Assembly: GCF_019097595.1 (NCBI RefSeq)
Contig: NC_080726.1
Coordinates: forward strand, 13,161,705 to 13,225,704
Source of the DNA: Hemibagrus wyckioides
Taxonomy: Eukaryota; Chordata; Actinopteri; Siluriformes; Bagridae
Length of the DNA stretch: 64,000 nucleotides
Reading direction: 5' to 3'
A program made the position numbers and the translations under genes. The number at the start of each line of letters is the position of its first letter. Position 1 is the stretch's first letter. Of the stretch, positions 26,301 through 38,948 are shown piece after piece. The notes beneath the pieces are model-generated. The model did no database searches and was not told where the DNA came from. It saw nothing but the letters and a program-made list of their open reading frames with translations.

Positions 26301-29300
26301 ATAAAAAAAAAAAAAAAGTGAAAAATTGAAATAAGTAAGGGAAAGAGAATGTGTTAGAATGTCTACAATGATAGATAAAATACACATGTCCATATTAGAA
26401 ACTGTACAGCAAGTATGACATCACTGACTATCTTTCTACCAAATTAGGGAACAAATAAACATTCTCCCTCCATCAGTTCTGAATCCATTTCCAAGTATTG
26501 ATTGTATTGGACTGTCGCACTCTTTCTCTCCCCTAATTTTTCACTCATCACTGTCTTTTGTTTTTAAAGTTCGGAGATGCCCACAAATGGCATGGCCAAT
26601 ATTGCTCCCTTGTGTCTCATGCACACACAAAAATCTTTGTTTTCCAGTTAGGAATTTATCATACAGTTCTTTTAATTCACTAAAAAAACTATTTATGCAA
26701 CAGTATAAAGTGTAGATGATGCTGATCCTGTGTTCAGAATCTGTAAAGAAGGATTCTATAATAAGCTGTTAACATTATATTTGTTATCCATGTTATACAT
26801 TTTTGTTTCAGTTTTGTTTACATACTGAATTTATCAGAAGTTTTATTAGTATTTTATTAATAGTTGTGAAAGCTATTGTGATGGAATTTCAATTATTGTT
26901 TTTTTTTTTTTTTACATATTTGCACTGAATTTAAAATTAGTTTCTTTAAAAAAATGTATGTCCTACAAAAAAAAGCCTTATTTTGTCAGAAGTCAGAATG
27001 ATGGCTATGTATTTCTTCCTGTAGAATATTTTAGCAGTTTCAGTATGGGCATTTTAGAAGGACATCTTGTGCGAACAGAACATAAGACATTTTAAAGCTT
27101 CTCATTGGCTGATGATATATATATATATATATATAATATAATATAATATATAGGAGCATTTCAGTGCATTACAACTGTATAGGATTGAGTACACCAGTAG
27201 GTGTCCCTGTAATATACTTTGTGGTGATAATACCTGTGCATTGATAGATAGATAGATACTTTATTCATCCCAATGGGAAATTTACAATAAAGAAAATTGT
27301 TATAATTTTTAATTCACCTTAATAAATAAGGTAATAAAATATTACCTTAATATTTTAATTTGCCTGATTATTGTGGAAAATGTGACAAACATGCATTGAA
27401 ATGGCAAGAGCAACACAAAAATCAGGATGTTGATGTTATTTGCAGAGAACAATTAAGTACAAAGCTTTAAAATGTGCAATATTTCTTGGAAAAAAAGAAA
27501 ACTGACATTTAACATTGATAAATTTTGATGCCACTCCATGCCCAGTAAGGTACAGATCACTCCAAAACGTCCTGATGATTGAAGTGCAGCGTGCATGGTA
27601 ACACTAATTGTTTGTCTCTGCTCTGTCTATCACTGTATGCTGCAGGCCTGCACATCTGCTTTTGCCACCAAAGACCGCTTGCGTTCCCACATGATCCGGC
27701 ACGAGGGTAAAGTCACCTGCAACATATGCGGAAAGATGCTGAGTGCTGCCTACATCACCAGCCACCTGAAGACACACAGCCAAGCCGGCTTCACCTCGCC
27801 CTGTAACAAAGGTACGCCAGCCCTCGCCCCTCACTCCTCCTCCACCTCCTCCTCTACCACTTCCTCCTGGCCTCCGCTCGCCTCGGCTGCACCAAACCAG
27901 GATGGCACACACTCAGGTGGGCATCTCCTCTGCTGTGGTGATGTCACTTTCTCAAGCCGTTTGGCAAATCACTCCTGCTGCCTGCTAAAGGGGTCTGCTT
28001 CTCTTGCCCCAGCCTGTAGATTGCTAATTGCACCATGCACATTCACTACTCAAAGGGTTTTTTGACCATATTTTTACATTTTCGATTGCATTGTTCAATA
28101 GATTGTTGATTTTAGTAGTAGTCATTTTTGTCATGTTTTTTTTTTTGTCTGTGTGTTACAGCTAATTTTTTCACAATGCTTTTAAATTAAACATCCATTT
28201 TCCCTGAAATTTGATTTCAAAGTTTTAAATTCTGATTATATTGGTGTTTGCTGATGTTTGGGTCAGAAATCAAGAACACTTGTTTCAGTTTTTCATGGAA
28301 AAAGTCAAGTTGTTGCATGCCAATTTCATATTGCAACTAATATGAAAATTTGTACACGATGACACATTTCCCAGAACCTATATTCTAACTAAACTATAGC
28401 TGAAATGTTTTGATTGGTTTGGTGAGAATTGTCAAATCATTGAGGAATATAATCATACAAATTCAGACTCTGATACTGGAAAACTGCATATGTCTGCCTG
28501 TCACAGGCTCAAGCTTGTGTCTACAAACAGCAATTATTTAGCCATCTTGCAATTTGGTGTGGTAGAGGGTATGTCTAATTTGTGATTCATTCATATTCAT
28601 GTAATTGTAATGAGGCAGAGAGAGGCCTATTTTAATGTATATTTGTTTTCTTTTTGTTGTTTTTTAACGCATTATATTCTAGCTGCCCTATATGACAAAG
28701 TTTTTGGACATCTGACCATCATGTCTATATTTGCCTTTTGAACATCCTGTTCCAGATTTAGTCCTCCCTATGCTGTTATAATAGCCTTCACTCTTCTGGG
28801 AAGGCTTTCCACTAGATATTGAAGTATGGCTGTGTGGATTTGCCCATTCAGCCATAAGACCATTGGTGAGGTCAGTTTCTGATGTCAGGTGATGAGGTCT
28901 GTGGCACAGTCAGCATTCCATTTCATCTCCAAGGTGATGACCATGTTATGGTCATAGATGTCATAGATCTCACTTTGTGCACAGGTGCATTGTCTTGCTA
29001 GAATAGATTTGGACCTATACAATTGTGTGCTTCCAAGTTTGTGGCAAGAGTTTGGGGAAGAGCCACATATGGGTGTGATGGTCAGATGTCAACATTTGTC
29101 CATATAGTGTAGATTATGTTTAATCCTTTAGATTATGCATTTAGATTATATTTAGTATAAAATTGGTCTTGTTTTTTCCTTGATCCTCCAGACACTAACA
29201 ACGCATGCAACTCTGCCTCAGCTACACCAGTCACTGCCTCGGCCACTGCCGCCAGCACTGCCAGCATGAACCGTGGAACCGTCAGCAACCCTGTCACTAT

Positions 29301-29544
29301 CTCCTCCAACACAGTCAATATCACAGCACCAGTGAGCCTCCAGCACCCAGTGACCATCACTGCTCCAGTCAATATTGCCTCGGTGAACATCCCCGCCACA
29401 GCAACTGGCATGAACATCGCCCACCCAGTGGCCATCAGCACCCCCATGCCTATGAACATCACCGGGCCCCTCAACATCGCCATGAGGCCCATGGAAAGCA
29501 TGCCGTTCCTCTCACAGGTTCTGCCTTCCTCGCCACCCTGGTAG
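19966..29544 (+). CDS. vezf1: Vascular endothelial zinc finger 1 (six C2H2 fingers)
   Basis: Five exons, 19966-19998, 24176-24936, 25834-25897, 27646-27811 and 29192-29544, give 458 residues. It starts MEPSWSSFLFQ and contains NSLLPLLNAG and KPVLPIP as in vertebrate VEZF1. Six C2H2 fingers follow from residue ~96: FICGYCSKSF, HGCEMCGKAF, FECPICHQRF, YICSVCGKGF, FKCQACTSAF and VTCNICGKML. The C-terminus is a chain of PVTIT/PVNIA-type repeats and ends SMPFLSQVLPSSPPW, nearly the human ending. The family is nuclear, binds G-rich DNA and acts in endothelial and blood-vessel gene control. Features: a run of 14 glycines (69-82), encoded by mixed GGN codons; two in-frame donors for exon 3 (25898 or 25904); and two phase-compatible donors for exon 4 (27812 or 27917, the latter adding 35 Ser/Thr/Pro-rich residues). 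I found no counterpart of the glutamine-rich segment I recall in mammalian VEZF1. Confidence 0.95.
19999..24175 (+). other. vezf1: vezf1 intron 1 (4.2 kb)
   Basis: No second gene seen. It contains a 22-base poly-A run (22009-22030), T runs, and a few long chance frames without domain signal. The first 350 bases remain CpG-rich. Confidence 0.6.
25898..27645 (+). other. vezf1: vezf1 intron 3
   Basis: AT-rich intron. It contains a (TA)n tract at 27114-27152 and, at 27241-27292, a fragment GATAGATACTTTATTCATCC, CAATGGGAAATTTACA, which is the tail of a common teleost interspersed repeat. Confidence 0.6.
28686..29109. mobile_element. Degenerate Tc1 relic in vezf1 intron 4
   Basis: Left end CCCTATATGACAAAGTTTTT and right end GTCCATATAGTG followed by TA are decayed Tc1 ends. 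The interior matches the relic in rab1 intron 5 (GAACATCCTGTTCCAGATTTA, CACATATGGGTGTGATGG). It lies 82 bp before the last vezf1 exon. No reading frame. Confidence 0.7.
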
Positions 29545-32110
29545 AATCCAGATAGCTTCTGATTACTCATCCAACCCAGTGTGTCTTATTTTAAATCCTG
29601 TTCTGGTCTTCCATTAGTAGCGTGCTGTGAAGAAAGGGCAAGCAAGGGTGTAAGGTAGAAGCTCCAAGCTTAGTGTGGATAGACGGTAGCATCAAATGAC
29701 GAAACAGTAAAGATCTAGTTGGTGTTAGGCGGTGCTCTGTTTATCCTAATCTTTGGCTATTGGCTAAGCAGAACCAGAAATGTATAGAGTTTAGTGAAAT
29801 AGCTTATGGAAGAGGGGGCGGGAAAGGTAGTTATTGTATGTAATGGAGGCTGGCATGCTGTACTTTTGGTGATTTCGCTTCGTTAGTGCCAGAAGATCCC
29901 AGCCAATGGCCATATGGAGAGGAGCAAAGTGCTTCATCAGAGTGCGCATGACTGGTTTTAACAGTTTTTTGAACTGTGATGACTATTTTTTTTGTTATTT
30001 TTAGCTTGCTGATCAGTATTCCCTAGTTTATTGCATTGAGTTATGTACTACAAAAGGGACAGGAGCTTCCATTTGTGGGAGAGAATTATTTTTAATACTA
30101 TCTAAGTAAGAGGCTGTTCTGGATTTACATTCATTGTAAGCCACTTAAAACTGTAGCTATTATTCTAGTTTTACAATGTTTTCTGGAGTTGATCATTCCT
30201 GGTAGAAGAAAGATTATGTACTATTGTTTCGAATAGCTGGGACATATTTCTGTTTAGTGAGTGTTGGACATGAAAATTAACACAAGTCTTGCACTGAAAA
30301 CCTATCTGATCGGTGATATTCTAATGGCAGTATTATGACGTTTTTAAATTTGCGGCGTTACGTGTCTTTATGTAGATGTCTGGTTCACAAAAAGGAGTTC
30401 ATGAGATCTTTTGAAAGAGTGTTTTGTCAATAGGAACTCTTTATTCTTCTTCCTTTAAGGATGAGGGCTGTACTCGTATGGACCTCTTCTCAGGGTCTTT
30501 ACTGAGAGAATCCCACTAATTTGACACTCATGTTGGTAAAATCATGCTAAACACTCTTCTGAATTTTTCACCTCCTTAATACACTAAACCATTTTATGTG
30601 TTGTTGTCCCATAAATGTGTCATTTACTGTACCTGGGTGGAAGATGCATTTTGTTACATTTATAAGATTTAGGGTTTTATTTTATTATTATTATTTTTTA
30701 TTTGTTTTTGTTTTTCCTTGATTACAGTTCAACCAAAACTGCCATCTGATGATCAGGATTTGTTGGTTTGGTTTTTATCAGTGACACTTATGTGTTCCAA
30801 ATGACTATAGGAAGCTAGCAATGAGCAAGAGCAAAGCATTTCATCCATTTTGGATGGCAAAAGCAATATTGAAGTTGCACTGCTAATCCATTCTGTTCGT
30901 TTCTGATCAGCAACATGCCTTTTAACTTCAATACTTATTAAGTTTCACATTTCTATAGTCCCCTCAAATGAGAATTTACTCCAGGAGTCAGGACACATAA
31001 GAAAATCAGCATAATGTGTCCATACAAGGCACTGTGTGGAGAGCAGTGCAAATGCGCTGAAAACATGCTTTCTTTTTATTTGACCTGACCTTACATGGGA
31101 AATGAATTCTGTAAACAGCAATTGTAGTTAAAAGTGATTCTTTGCTGATCAGACATGTAATGGATTTGAGAGGAAAACCAGATCTGGACTGTGAGGTAAG
31201 CAAAGCCTAAGAGCTACTGGATGTTCACTTTTTTTCTCCTGAATTGTTTTGTCTCCCCATTTCAGCTCCTAACAGCTTTTTCATGCATTGCATGAACCTT
31301 ACAGCTAAAAACTAGGCACCTAAAGCAGTTTTCATCTTGTCTCGATGTCCTTCAGAGAACGTTGCCTTGTTTAACAGGGGTGTCGTCTTTTCCCTAAACT
31401 TTGAGAACTGGAATTTGAAGAATGGATCTGATGTGACTGGTACAAAGCATTACAGAACTTTTGGAAGTATGCTTGTGATAAATGTATGGCCCTCCAGTGG
31501 CATCACTTCTGTGCCTGCTCTGAAAATGCCACATATGAACATGACTGTCCTGTTTACCAAATCTCTGTGAAGATTTTTACATCTATTTTGCTTTGGAGAT
31601 TATCACATTAAGAGGAATTATGACTGTCATTAGCGTTTGTTTTCCCTGAAGTATTGTTGTTTTTCTTTTCTTTTTTTATGCCTTATGCACCAACAGTATC
31701 TTTTAAAGAAATGGTTGATTATTAGTGAGGGGTGGGAGATGTTTTAAGTTTTACATTGGAGAATAAAACAGTAGTTCTGACATTTTGCAATTTGCTTTGA
31801 TGAATTGGCAGAACCATGTGAATGCCAGTGAATGTATATCTTTGTACAAAACAGTTAGCTCAGAGGATGTCGTAGGTATGGTAGACAAGTGCAAGGAAAA
31901 AAGTAAAATAACCTTTTATAAAACTTTTTGTATTAGAACATTAACATTGATAATTTTGTATATATGAAGATTAGGAAATTTTTTGGTTAGCAGAAAAAGT
32001 GAAGCATTCCTACATTTTTTTAAATGTATGTATGTCACGAACAGTTATGTAAACAATGTTTTATGTGCCTTTTATTTGGATTGTCTAAATAAAAGAAAAT
32101 TGAAAACATG
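29545..32110 (+). other. vezf1: 3' UTR of vezf1
   Basis: About 2.5 kb without coding sequence or recognisable repeat, ending at AATAAA (32088-32093) in GTCTAAATAAAAGAAAATTG. A repeat-free stretch this long stands out in this window and fits a conserved 3' UTR. Confidence 0.6.
32088..32093 (+). terminator. vezf1: Candidate poly(A) signal of vezf1
   Basis: Canonical AATAAA 2.5 kb after the stop codon, with TG-rich sequence preceding it and no better candidate further down. Confidence 0.55.
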
Positions 32111-32512
32111 AACTCAGTCTTGCTCATTAATCTGATCTAAAATGCTGACCTGGTCTTTCATGCAGTCTGGCTTTACTGAGTGGGCTTGTTGCTGAATTCA
32201 TGCTGGCAGGATTAGTCATGATTCCAGCGATCTGTCAGGGCAGTGCTTATAAAGAAGCAGGGTTTGCGTTATTCTAATTAACCAAGCTATATGGACACCA
32301 AAGAGCAGCCAGTCCCCAAATGATGATCCAAGACTACAGGGGATGTTCTGCTGTATTAACCTTTAAATGCACAACCCTTCTTCATCAATTATTTTCATTT
32401 ATGCCACCAACTCATTAGTATTCTTCCAAATCTCTTAAGGTTTTAACAGAGAAAATAACAAGAAACAATGAATCCTGGAGAATATTTTGTAATGTGCAGC
32501 TTTATATATATA

Positions 32513-33758
32513 CACTATGTTGCCAAAAGTATTCGCTCACCTGCCTTGACTCGCATATGAACTTAAGTGACATCCCATTCCTAATCCATAGGGTTCAATA
32601 TGACGTCGGTCCACCCTTTGCAGCTATAACAGCTTCAACTCTTCTGGGAAGGCTGTCCACAAGGTTTAGGAGTGTGTTTATGGGAATTTTTGACCATTCT
32701 TCCAGAAGCGCATTTGTGAGGTCACACACTGATGTTGGACGAGAAGGCCTGGCTCTCAGTCTCCGCTCTAATTCATCCCAAAGGTGTTCTATGGGGTTGA
32801 GGTCAGGACTCTGTGCAGGCCAGTCAAGTTCATCCACACCAGACTCTGTCATCCATGTCTTCATGGACCTTGCTTTGTGCACTGGTGCACAGTCATGTTG
32901 GAAGAGGAAGGGGCCAGCTCCAAACTGTTCCCACAAAGTTGGGAGCATGGAATTGTCCAAAATGTCTTGGTATGCTGAAGCATTCAGAGTTCCTTTCACT
33001 GGAACTAAGGGGCCAAGCCCAGCTCCTGAAAAACAACCCCACACCATAATCCCCCCTCCACCAAACTTTACACTTGGCACAATGCAGTCAGACAAGTACC
33101 GTTCTCCTGGCAACCGCCAAACCCAGACTCGTCCATCAGTTTGCCAGATGGAGAAGCGTGATTCGTCACTCCAGAGAACGTGTCTCCACTGCTCTAGAGT
33201 CCAGTGGTGGCGTGCTTTACACCACTGCATCTGACGCTTTGCGTTGCACTTGGTGATGTATGGCTTGGATGCAGCTGCTCGGCCATGGAAACCCATTCCA
33301 TGAAGCTCTCTGCGCACTGTTCTTGAGCTAATCTGAAGGCCGCATGAAGTTTGGAGGTCTGTAGCGATTGACTCTGCAGAAAGTTGGTGACCTCTTTGCA
33401 CTATGCACCTCAGCATCCGCTGACCCTGCTCCGTCAGTTTACGTGGCCTACCACTTCGTGGCTGAGTTGCCGTCGTTCCCAAACACTTCCACGTTCTTAT
33501 AATACAACTGACAGTTGACTGTGGAATGTAGGAGCGAGGAAATTTCACGACTGGATTTGTTGCACAGGTGGCGTCCTATCACAGTTCCACGCTGGAATTC
33601 ACTGAGCTCCTGAGAGCGACCCATTCTTTCACAAATGTTTGTAAAAACAGTCTGCATGCCTAGGTGCTTGATTTTATACACCTGTGGCCATGGAAGTGAT
33701 TGGAACACCTGATTCTGATTATTTGGATGGGTGAGCGAATACTTTTGGCAATATAGTG
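32513..33758 (-). mobile_element. Near-complete Tc1 transposon, frameshifted copy
   Basis: TA duplications flank a 1,246-bp element with ends CACTATGTTGCCAAAAGTAT and ATACTTTTGGCAATATAGTG (about 29 bp inverted repeat, one mismatch seen). It is in the same orientation as the copy at 52531-53775 and differs from it at only scattered positions. The transposase on the minus strand is broken near 33520-33530, where this copy reads GGAATGTAGG and the intact one GGAATATTTAGG, a 2-bp loss. Confidence 0.95.
32595..33624 (-). pseudogene. Tc1 transposase, frameshifted
   Basis: The natural start ([20 protein letters not shown] near 33624) reads about 32 codons and then shifts frame at the 2-bp deletion. 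The remaining frame (32595-33548) preserves the second helix-turn-helix, the GRPRKL hook and all three catalytic positions ([29 protein letters not shown]). Only the frameshift separates it from a full protein, so inactivation is recent. This copy has the residue Thr in [11 protein letters not shown] that the intact copy lacks. Confidence 0.9.
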
Positions 33759-34613
33759 TAGATATATATATAAAAAAAACCTCTCTTCAGGATTTATGTA
33801 ATGACTGTTGTGGCTATTATAGGTATGCTTATACTGTATATGATAAAATCACTTATCAGTATGACCATCTTGTATGAATAATTAAGATATATACATATAT
33901 AGTAAGTACATGTATAGTAAGTAAAGATAATATAATAGTAATCATACAGTAATTATAATCAGTAATCATGAAACAGGCCGCATTACTCAGGAATTCTCAA
34001 GTAATGCATGTGACCATGAGAAGGCATGATCTCATATCCTGTTCCATTTTCCAGCTCATTCCTTCAGGGATAAGATGTCAGACTATCAAAACACGAAAAC
34101 TAGAGTCGAGAGAAAGAAAAAAAAAGACACAGACAGTTTCCTCCCTAAGCAGTAATCCTGCTCAATAATGTACTGCACAAATGTCCTCAGTGCTAGCATT
34201 AAACTGCTACTGCTGGAATACATTTATAACAGCTATTACTCTCAGTCAAGCACAATTACTCTTAGGTTCTGTTTCCTGGCCACAAAAGCAGCTCTATAAA
34301 ATTGCACAAGGGAGTTTGAGTTGCTGGATGGAAAATTGTTTATCTTTAAACATTTATTCATTAATTCTATTAAATTATTGGCTTTGAGGGAATACATTGA
34401 ATAGACCTTAGAAATGTATCACGCCTTACATACCAAACTATATCACAAAATTACAGTTGAGGTCACAGGTTTACACCCCTTTGCTGAATCTGCAAAATGT
34501 TAATTATTTTAAAAAAAGAAATGAGGGATTTTGCAGTTTTGTTTTTGTTTTTTAGTTTTTCTAACCCTAACCCTGCCCTGAATAAGCTATTTCAAATAAC
34601 AGTTGTTTACATA
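33759..34613. other. AT-rich intergenic spacer
   Basis: Nothing recognised beyond short AT repeats and one telomere-like CTAACCCTAACCCTG at 34561. Confidence 0.5.
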
Positions 34614-35091
34614 CACCGATTAAGCATAACATTATGAACACTGAGTGAAGAAGACTGATTGTCTCCTCATCATGGCACCTGTTAGTGGGTGGGATATATT
34701 AGGTAGCAAGTGAACATTTTGTCCTCAAAGTTGATGTGTTAGAAGCAGGAAAAATGGACAAGTGTAAGGATTTGAGTGAGTTTGACAAGGGCCAAACTGT
34801 GGGGTGTTCCCAGGCTGCAATGGTCAGTATCTATCAAAAGTGGACCAAGGAAGGAACAGTGGTGAACCAGCGACAGGGTCATGGGTGGCCAAGGCTCATT
34901 GATTCACATGGGGAGTGAAGACTGGCCCGTGTGATCCGATCCAACAGACGAGCTACTGTTGCTGAAATTGCTGAAGAAGTTAATGAAGGTTCTGATAGAA
35001 AGGTGTCAGAATACACAGTGCATGATGGGTCAGGGCTGTTTTGGAAGCAAAAGGGGGACCAACACAATATTAGGCAGGTGGTCATAATGTT
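34614..35091 (+). mobile_element. Non-autonomous Tc1-like element with HTH remnant, right end truncated
   Basis: Starts after TA at 34612-34613 with CACCGATTAAGCATAACATT and carries the broken N-terminal transposase frame ([16 protein letters not shown], then [10 protein letters not shown]). It stops at GTGGTCATAATGTT without the expected last ~17 bases and without a TA, so the right terminus is lost. Confidence 0.8.
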
Positions 35092-35989
35092 CCACAAGAC
35101 AAAATAATAACTGCATTTACACAAATGAACCAGTTGATTCTTAATACTTTTTGCTGTTATCTGGACGATCAACAACTGTTTTTATGTTTTGGGACATTTC
35201 TTCATGAGTCCCTTGTTCATGTGTCCTGAGCACTAAAATCTGAAAATTACTAAGGAGTACTGCAGTATTAAAATTTATTTACAATAATAATTACTGTACA
35301 TTCATAACAGTGATGCTATTTGTACTGAATCCATTTATTTATTTATTTATTCATTCATCCATCCATCTTATCTTCAGCAAGCATTTTTATACTGGGCAGG
35401 TTTGCAGACATTGCCTTAATCGCTTAATTCTTCCGGGTTTATTTTTGCACAGAAGAAACTCTCCTCATTATCACAACACACCATTATCTAAGTTTTTATT
35501 TAACATTTTTAACATTTTAACATTTATTATTGAGCTCTTAATAGGTATTATGACTAGTCTCTTGAATTAAAGAGGTTCAATCGAAGCCATATAATAACAG
35601 AAAACAAGCCAACCTTATTGGACCTAATGTGTCCTAATGTAAATGTTCAGGAATGAAAAGCATCATGGAAAGAAAACGGATAGAATATTACTGTACACAT
35701 TTAAATAGTTAATAATATTTACTTTATAAATTGCTGAGGTTTGAGAATCTTATTCTATACTGGTCCGTCTGCTAAATTACATTTATTTCATTTTTTTTTA
35801 ACATTTAACAGCATGCATTACAAAACACACGAAGCAAGAATTTCAGGAAAATAAGAAAACTGTTTTATCTCATGGTGGTGGTGTAGTGTGGTAAACTTTA
35901 GGGACAGGGATGTATTTGATGTGTGTGTCCACTAGGCAGCTGTCTGCTCCTTTGTTCCTCTGAAAGTCTGATTTTAACCCCCACAGTCT
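35092..35989. other. AT-rich sequence before the cuedc1 promoter
   Basis: No gene or transposon recognised; only short simple repeats such as (TTTA)n around 35334-35350. Confidence 0.5.
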
Positions 35990-36260
35990 CTTCTTGTGTT
36001 CACACACACACACACCCACACCGCAATGTCTCACCCTCGCGGGACTGGAGCAATGAGAAGTGCACACACACTCAGTGTGTATCAGTGACGGTTTAAACCC
36101 AGCCCTGTTTCTGTGCAGCTTTTATTCCGCTGAAGGAAACGAGGCTTGATTGTGAATATTTTCTCGGCAGACTGGAAAGCTGAGGCTGTGCCGCTCACCA
36201 GCTGCTCTCTCCCAGTAAGTAGCCGTGTGTTTGGATGTTAGCTTGCTAACCTTTTTTTTT
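35990..36260 (+). promoter_or_regulatory. cuedc1: Promoter and non-coding first exon of cuedc1
   Basis: GC content rises (ACCGCAATGTCTCACCCTCG, CGGCAGACTGGAAAGCTGAG). A strong donor CTCCCA|GTAAGT at 36214/36215 ends a likely 5' UTR exon. It is the only CpG-enriched stretch between vezf1 and the cuedc1 ATG. GTTAGCTTGCTAAC follows at 36238-36251. Transcription start is unknown. Confidence 0.5.
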
Positions 36261-38884
36261 TTTATTATTTATTTGCAGGGTTTCTCAACGTGCCGCCATG
36301 AATATTTCATTCCTGAGCTCCGACTTGCCAATCTGAACAGCGTTATATAATATACATCTTTATATATAAATATATATACTCTTTTCAAGCAGAAGAGTCC
36401 TGCGTGTGTTTCTTGTAATTGTCCAACACGAGTCGTGCGGCCTCCCTTCACAGTGACACTCTCCTGCTTTATCTTGTCCCGAAAAATTAAACAGCACCCA
36501 TAATTAATTCATTTTGAAACGTGATCTTCCATTTTGGTTACAAACCTTGTGCGCTACACGGCTGCTAATGTCAGTTTACAAGCTATTACCTTTAAACGAA
36601 TCTCTTCACTTTTTCCACAGTCCCTAGGCTGAATCCTAAATGCATTCCCGTTGAATAAAAAGCGCCCCAAATAGGGTGCAGAAGCCATTATTTCATACTC
36701 CTATGTAGTGCACTCCTGTAAGGAGTCAGGAGTCGTTTGGACTTGAGCCCTTGTCCCGGTCCAGCGCTAATGCTAGCTAGTGAAGTGTTCAAGTGTGTTC
36801 TAGTGAACGATATAGGCTCTTATATTTACAATAGTGGAAGAGGGACAAAGCTATAGAGGGAGATTTTTAATTCAGCTAACAGATTTAAGAATCTAACTGA
36901 TGCAAGTACTTTTCATTCAGACTGGACTTGGTGCAGTCTTTTCTGTCAATCTGAGGTCTAGTGTGTAATTTGATGGGTTTTCCACTTCTTTTGTTGTTGT
37001 TGTTGCTTAGAGACTAGTGCTGTCTGTAATAGTTATAGGCTCTATTATCAGCTCTATAGTACGTTCCCCATTTTGTATGTCCTCTTATAGTGCCAAAAGT
37101 TTGCCATTAACCTAGTCTGTACAGACTACAAATGAATTCTGTAGCCCTTTCTATTGTACTTGCTTGCCAGAAACATCTTGGTAGGATCTTGGCTGAATCA
37201 TTAGGCTGTGTGTTTTTTATTGGGCTTTGTGTTTTATTTTGGAGTGCATTAAAAAATTGAAGTGGTCTTTAAAGTCTTGTAGAACAGACAGCTGGTGCCA
37301 CTCCTATCCACATTATAGGTTTATATATGGACAATGTCCCTCTTTTTGCACTGCTGAAAGATGCCCAAAAAGCTTAGAAGTCCATCTGCATACCATCCAC
37401 GGAGAAATCGGTACATGGAGGATGAATTTTCCGATTAAGCCTGTGACAGGAACAGGATGCTGGTGGAACCCTTTTGATAACCTCCCTACTCACAAAAGAT
37501 CAGTTTGCCTCTTTGTGTTCTCCCAATTTAGACCTAATTGTAGTTCCTGGAAAGGAATACGTGCTCAAATCTGCCATGCACATGACTCTGAGGCAAGCTG
37601 GTCGCCATTGTCCCTGTTTCTCTGTTTTGTATGTTTTAACCACAAGCGTTATTGTTACTCTAAGTATTTTCTCCCATGCTTATTTCTACACTTCACAAGG
37701 AGGAATTGAATTCCATTTTTTTTCCTGCCCATTTCCTGTTATTTTCCTTCCCTGTAACTCTCCCCACTTTCAAGTCCTTATCGCCACATTTTATTTATCT
37801 TTATTCTTTATGGCTCATCCTCTTTTCCTACTACAAAATTTTGGAGTAATATTTGTAAACTCATATAATTTGAATATTGCTTCTGTAATATTCAGACACT
37901 GGCTTTAAAACTAATTCCACATAGCTCTTTACTTCTCTCCTTGGCCATGTCCCTTCCTGGGCTTTTTCGTTTTCAGTTATTTGTGTCTACTTGGAGGGAT
38001 TCCAGTATAGAGGAGAGGAGAAGCATGGTTATTTACACCTCTGTTAGGTTTCTCCTTTGGCAAGGAGATACAAATTAGGGTGTCCCTTTGCATACTACCG
38101 AACCAGGGCATTACCATGATCTGTTTTATGCCACTTAATAGAGAAAAAGGGGCAGTAATTGCCATCAGTTAAAAATAAATGCATGCGAAGGTCCACTTTA
38201 CTGCTCAAATGAAAAAGATCAGCAGACAAACTAGGACAAGGATGGAAATTAAACTAAATACTGTGGACTTCACACAGGGACTAACTTCGAAAATGTACTC
38301 ACTGCAAGCATTTCCTTAAATAATGTTCAGCGGCACAGAGGGACTATCAGTAAGTCACAGTCTTCTTTCTTCTCTTCTTTTTCTAGTATTACACCAGTCA
38401 GTTTCATTACACCGTACAGACCTTTTTACATATTTCCACTGATCCTGGATTAAAAATAACACAAATATTAAAATCCAGTGTTGTGCGGGGTTATGTTTGT
38501 TTCTAAAATCTTTCAACAGTACACCAGTCTTTGTTGTTATGACTGAACTATGTTATTATATTCGGTCTTAGTTCTGTTTTGCAGTCAGTTATTTCTTGCC
38601 TGGGTGCCAAGAGGATACAGTGCAGCAACACGGTCTGTGTGGAGAGTGTCAAAAAAAAGTGTGGAGAATCTGACAGCCGCTATCCAAGATCTTTCCCAGT
38701 CAGTCTGTGCAGTTCACGAGTTTAGCAAACGGGCACATTTCTCATTCTTGCTGCTCTTTTTACGGTGACCTGTACGTCTGAGACGGAGGAACAAATCTCA
38801 CACGCACCAGCAAATCAGATAATGCCACAACAAAACCAAAAACATAATATAACAAGACGTTAATGTAAATGGGGAAAAAAATGG

Positions 38885-38948
38885 AAGGGGAAGGGTGGGC
38901 CCGTACTGAACATCACATGGGAAGGGTGGGCCCATACTGAAAATCACA
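38885..38948. repeat. Two-copy ~30-bp tandem duplication
   Basis: GGAAGGGTGGGCCC, then GTACTGAACATCACAT, is repeated at once as GGAAGGGTGGGCCC, then ATACTGAAAATCACAT, with two visible mismatches. Confidence 0.85.

Noticed and set aside
32494..33234. Long plus-strand frames over the Tc1 copies (here and at 52521-53318)
   Set aside because: They are antisense shadows of the minus-strand transposase; their translation has no known motif.
34561..34575. Telomere-like CTAACCCTAACCCTG
   Set aside because: Only two units; not enough to call an interstitial telomeric repeat.
37227..37709. 160-codon open frame in cuedc1 intron 1
   Set aside because: No domain, no splice partners, odd composition, and overlapping frames of similar length nearby; most likely chance.
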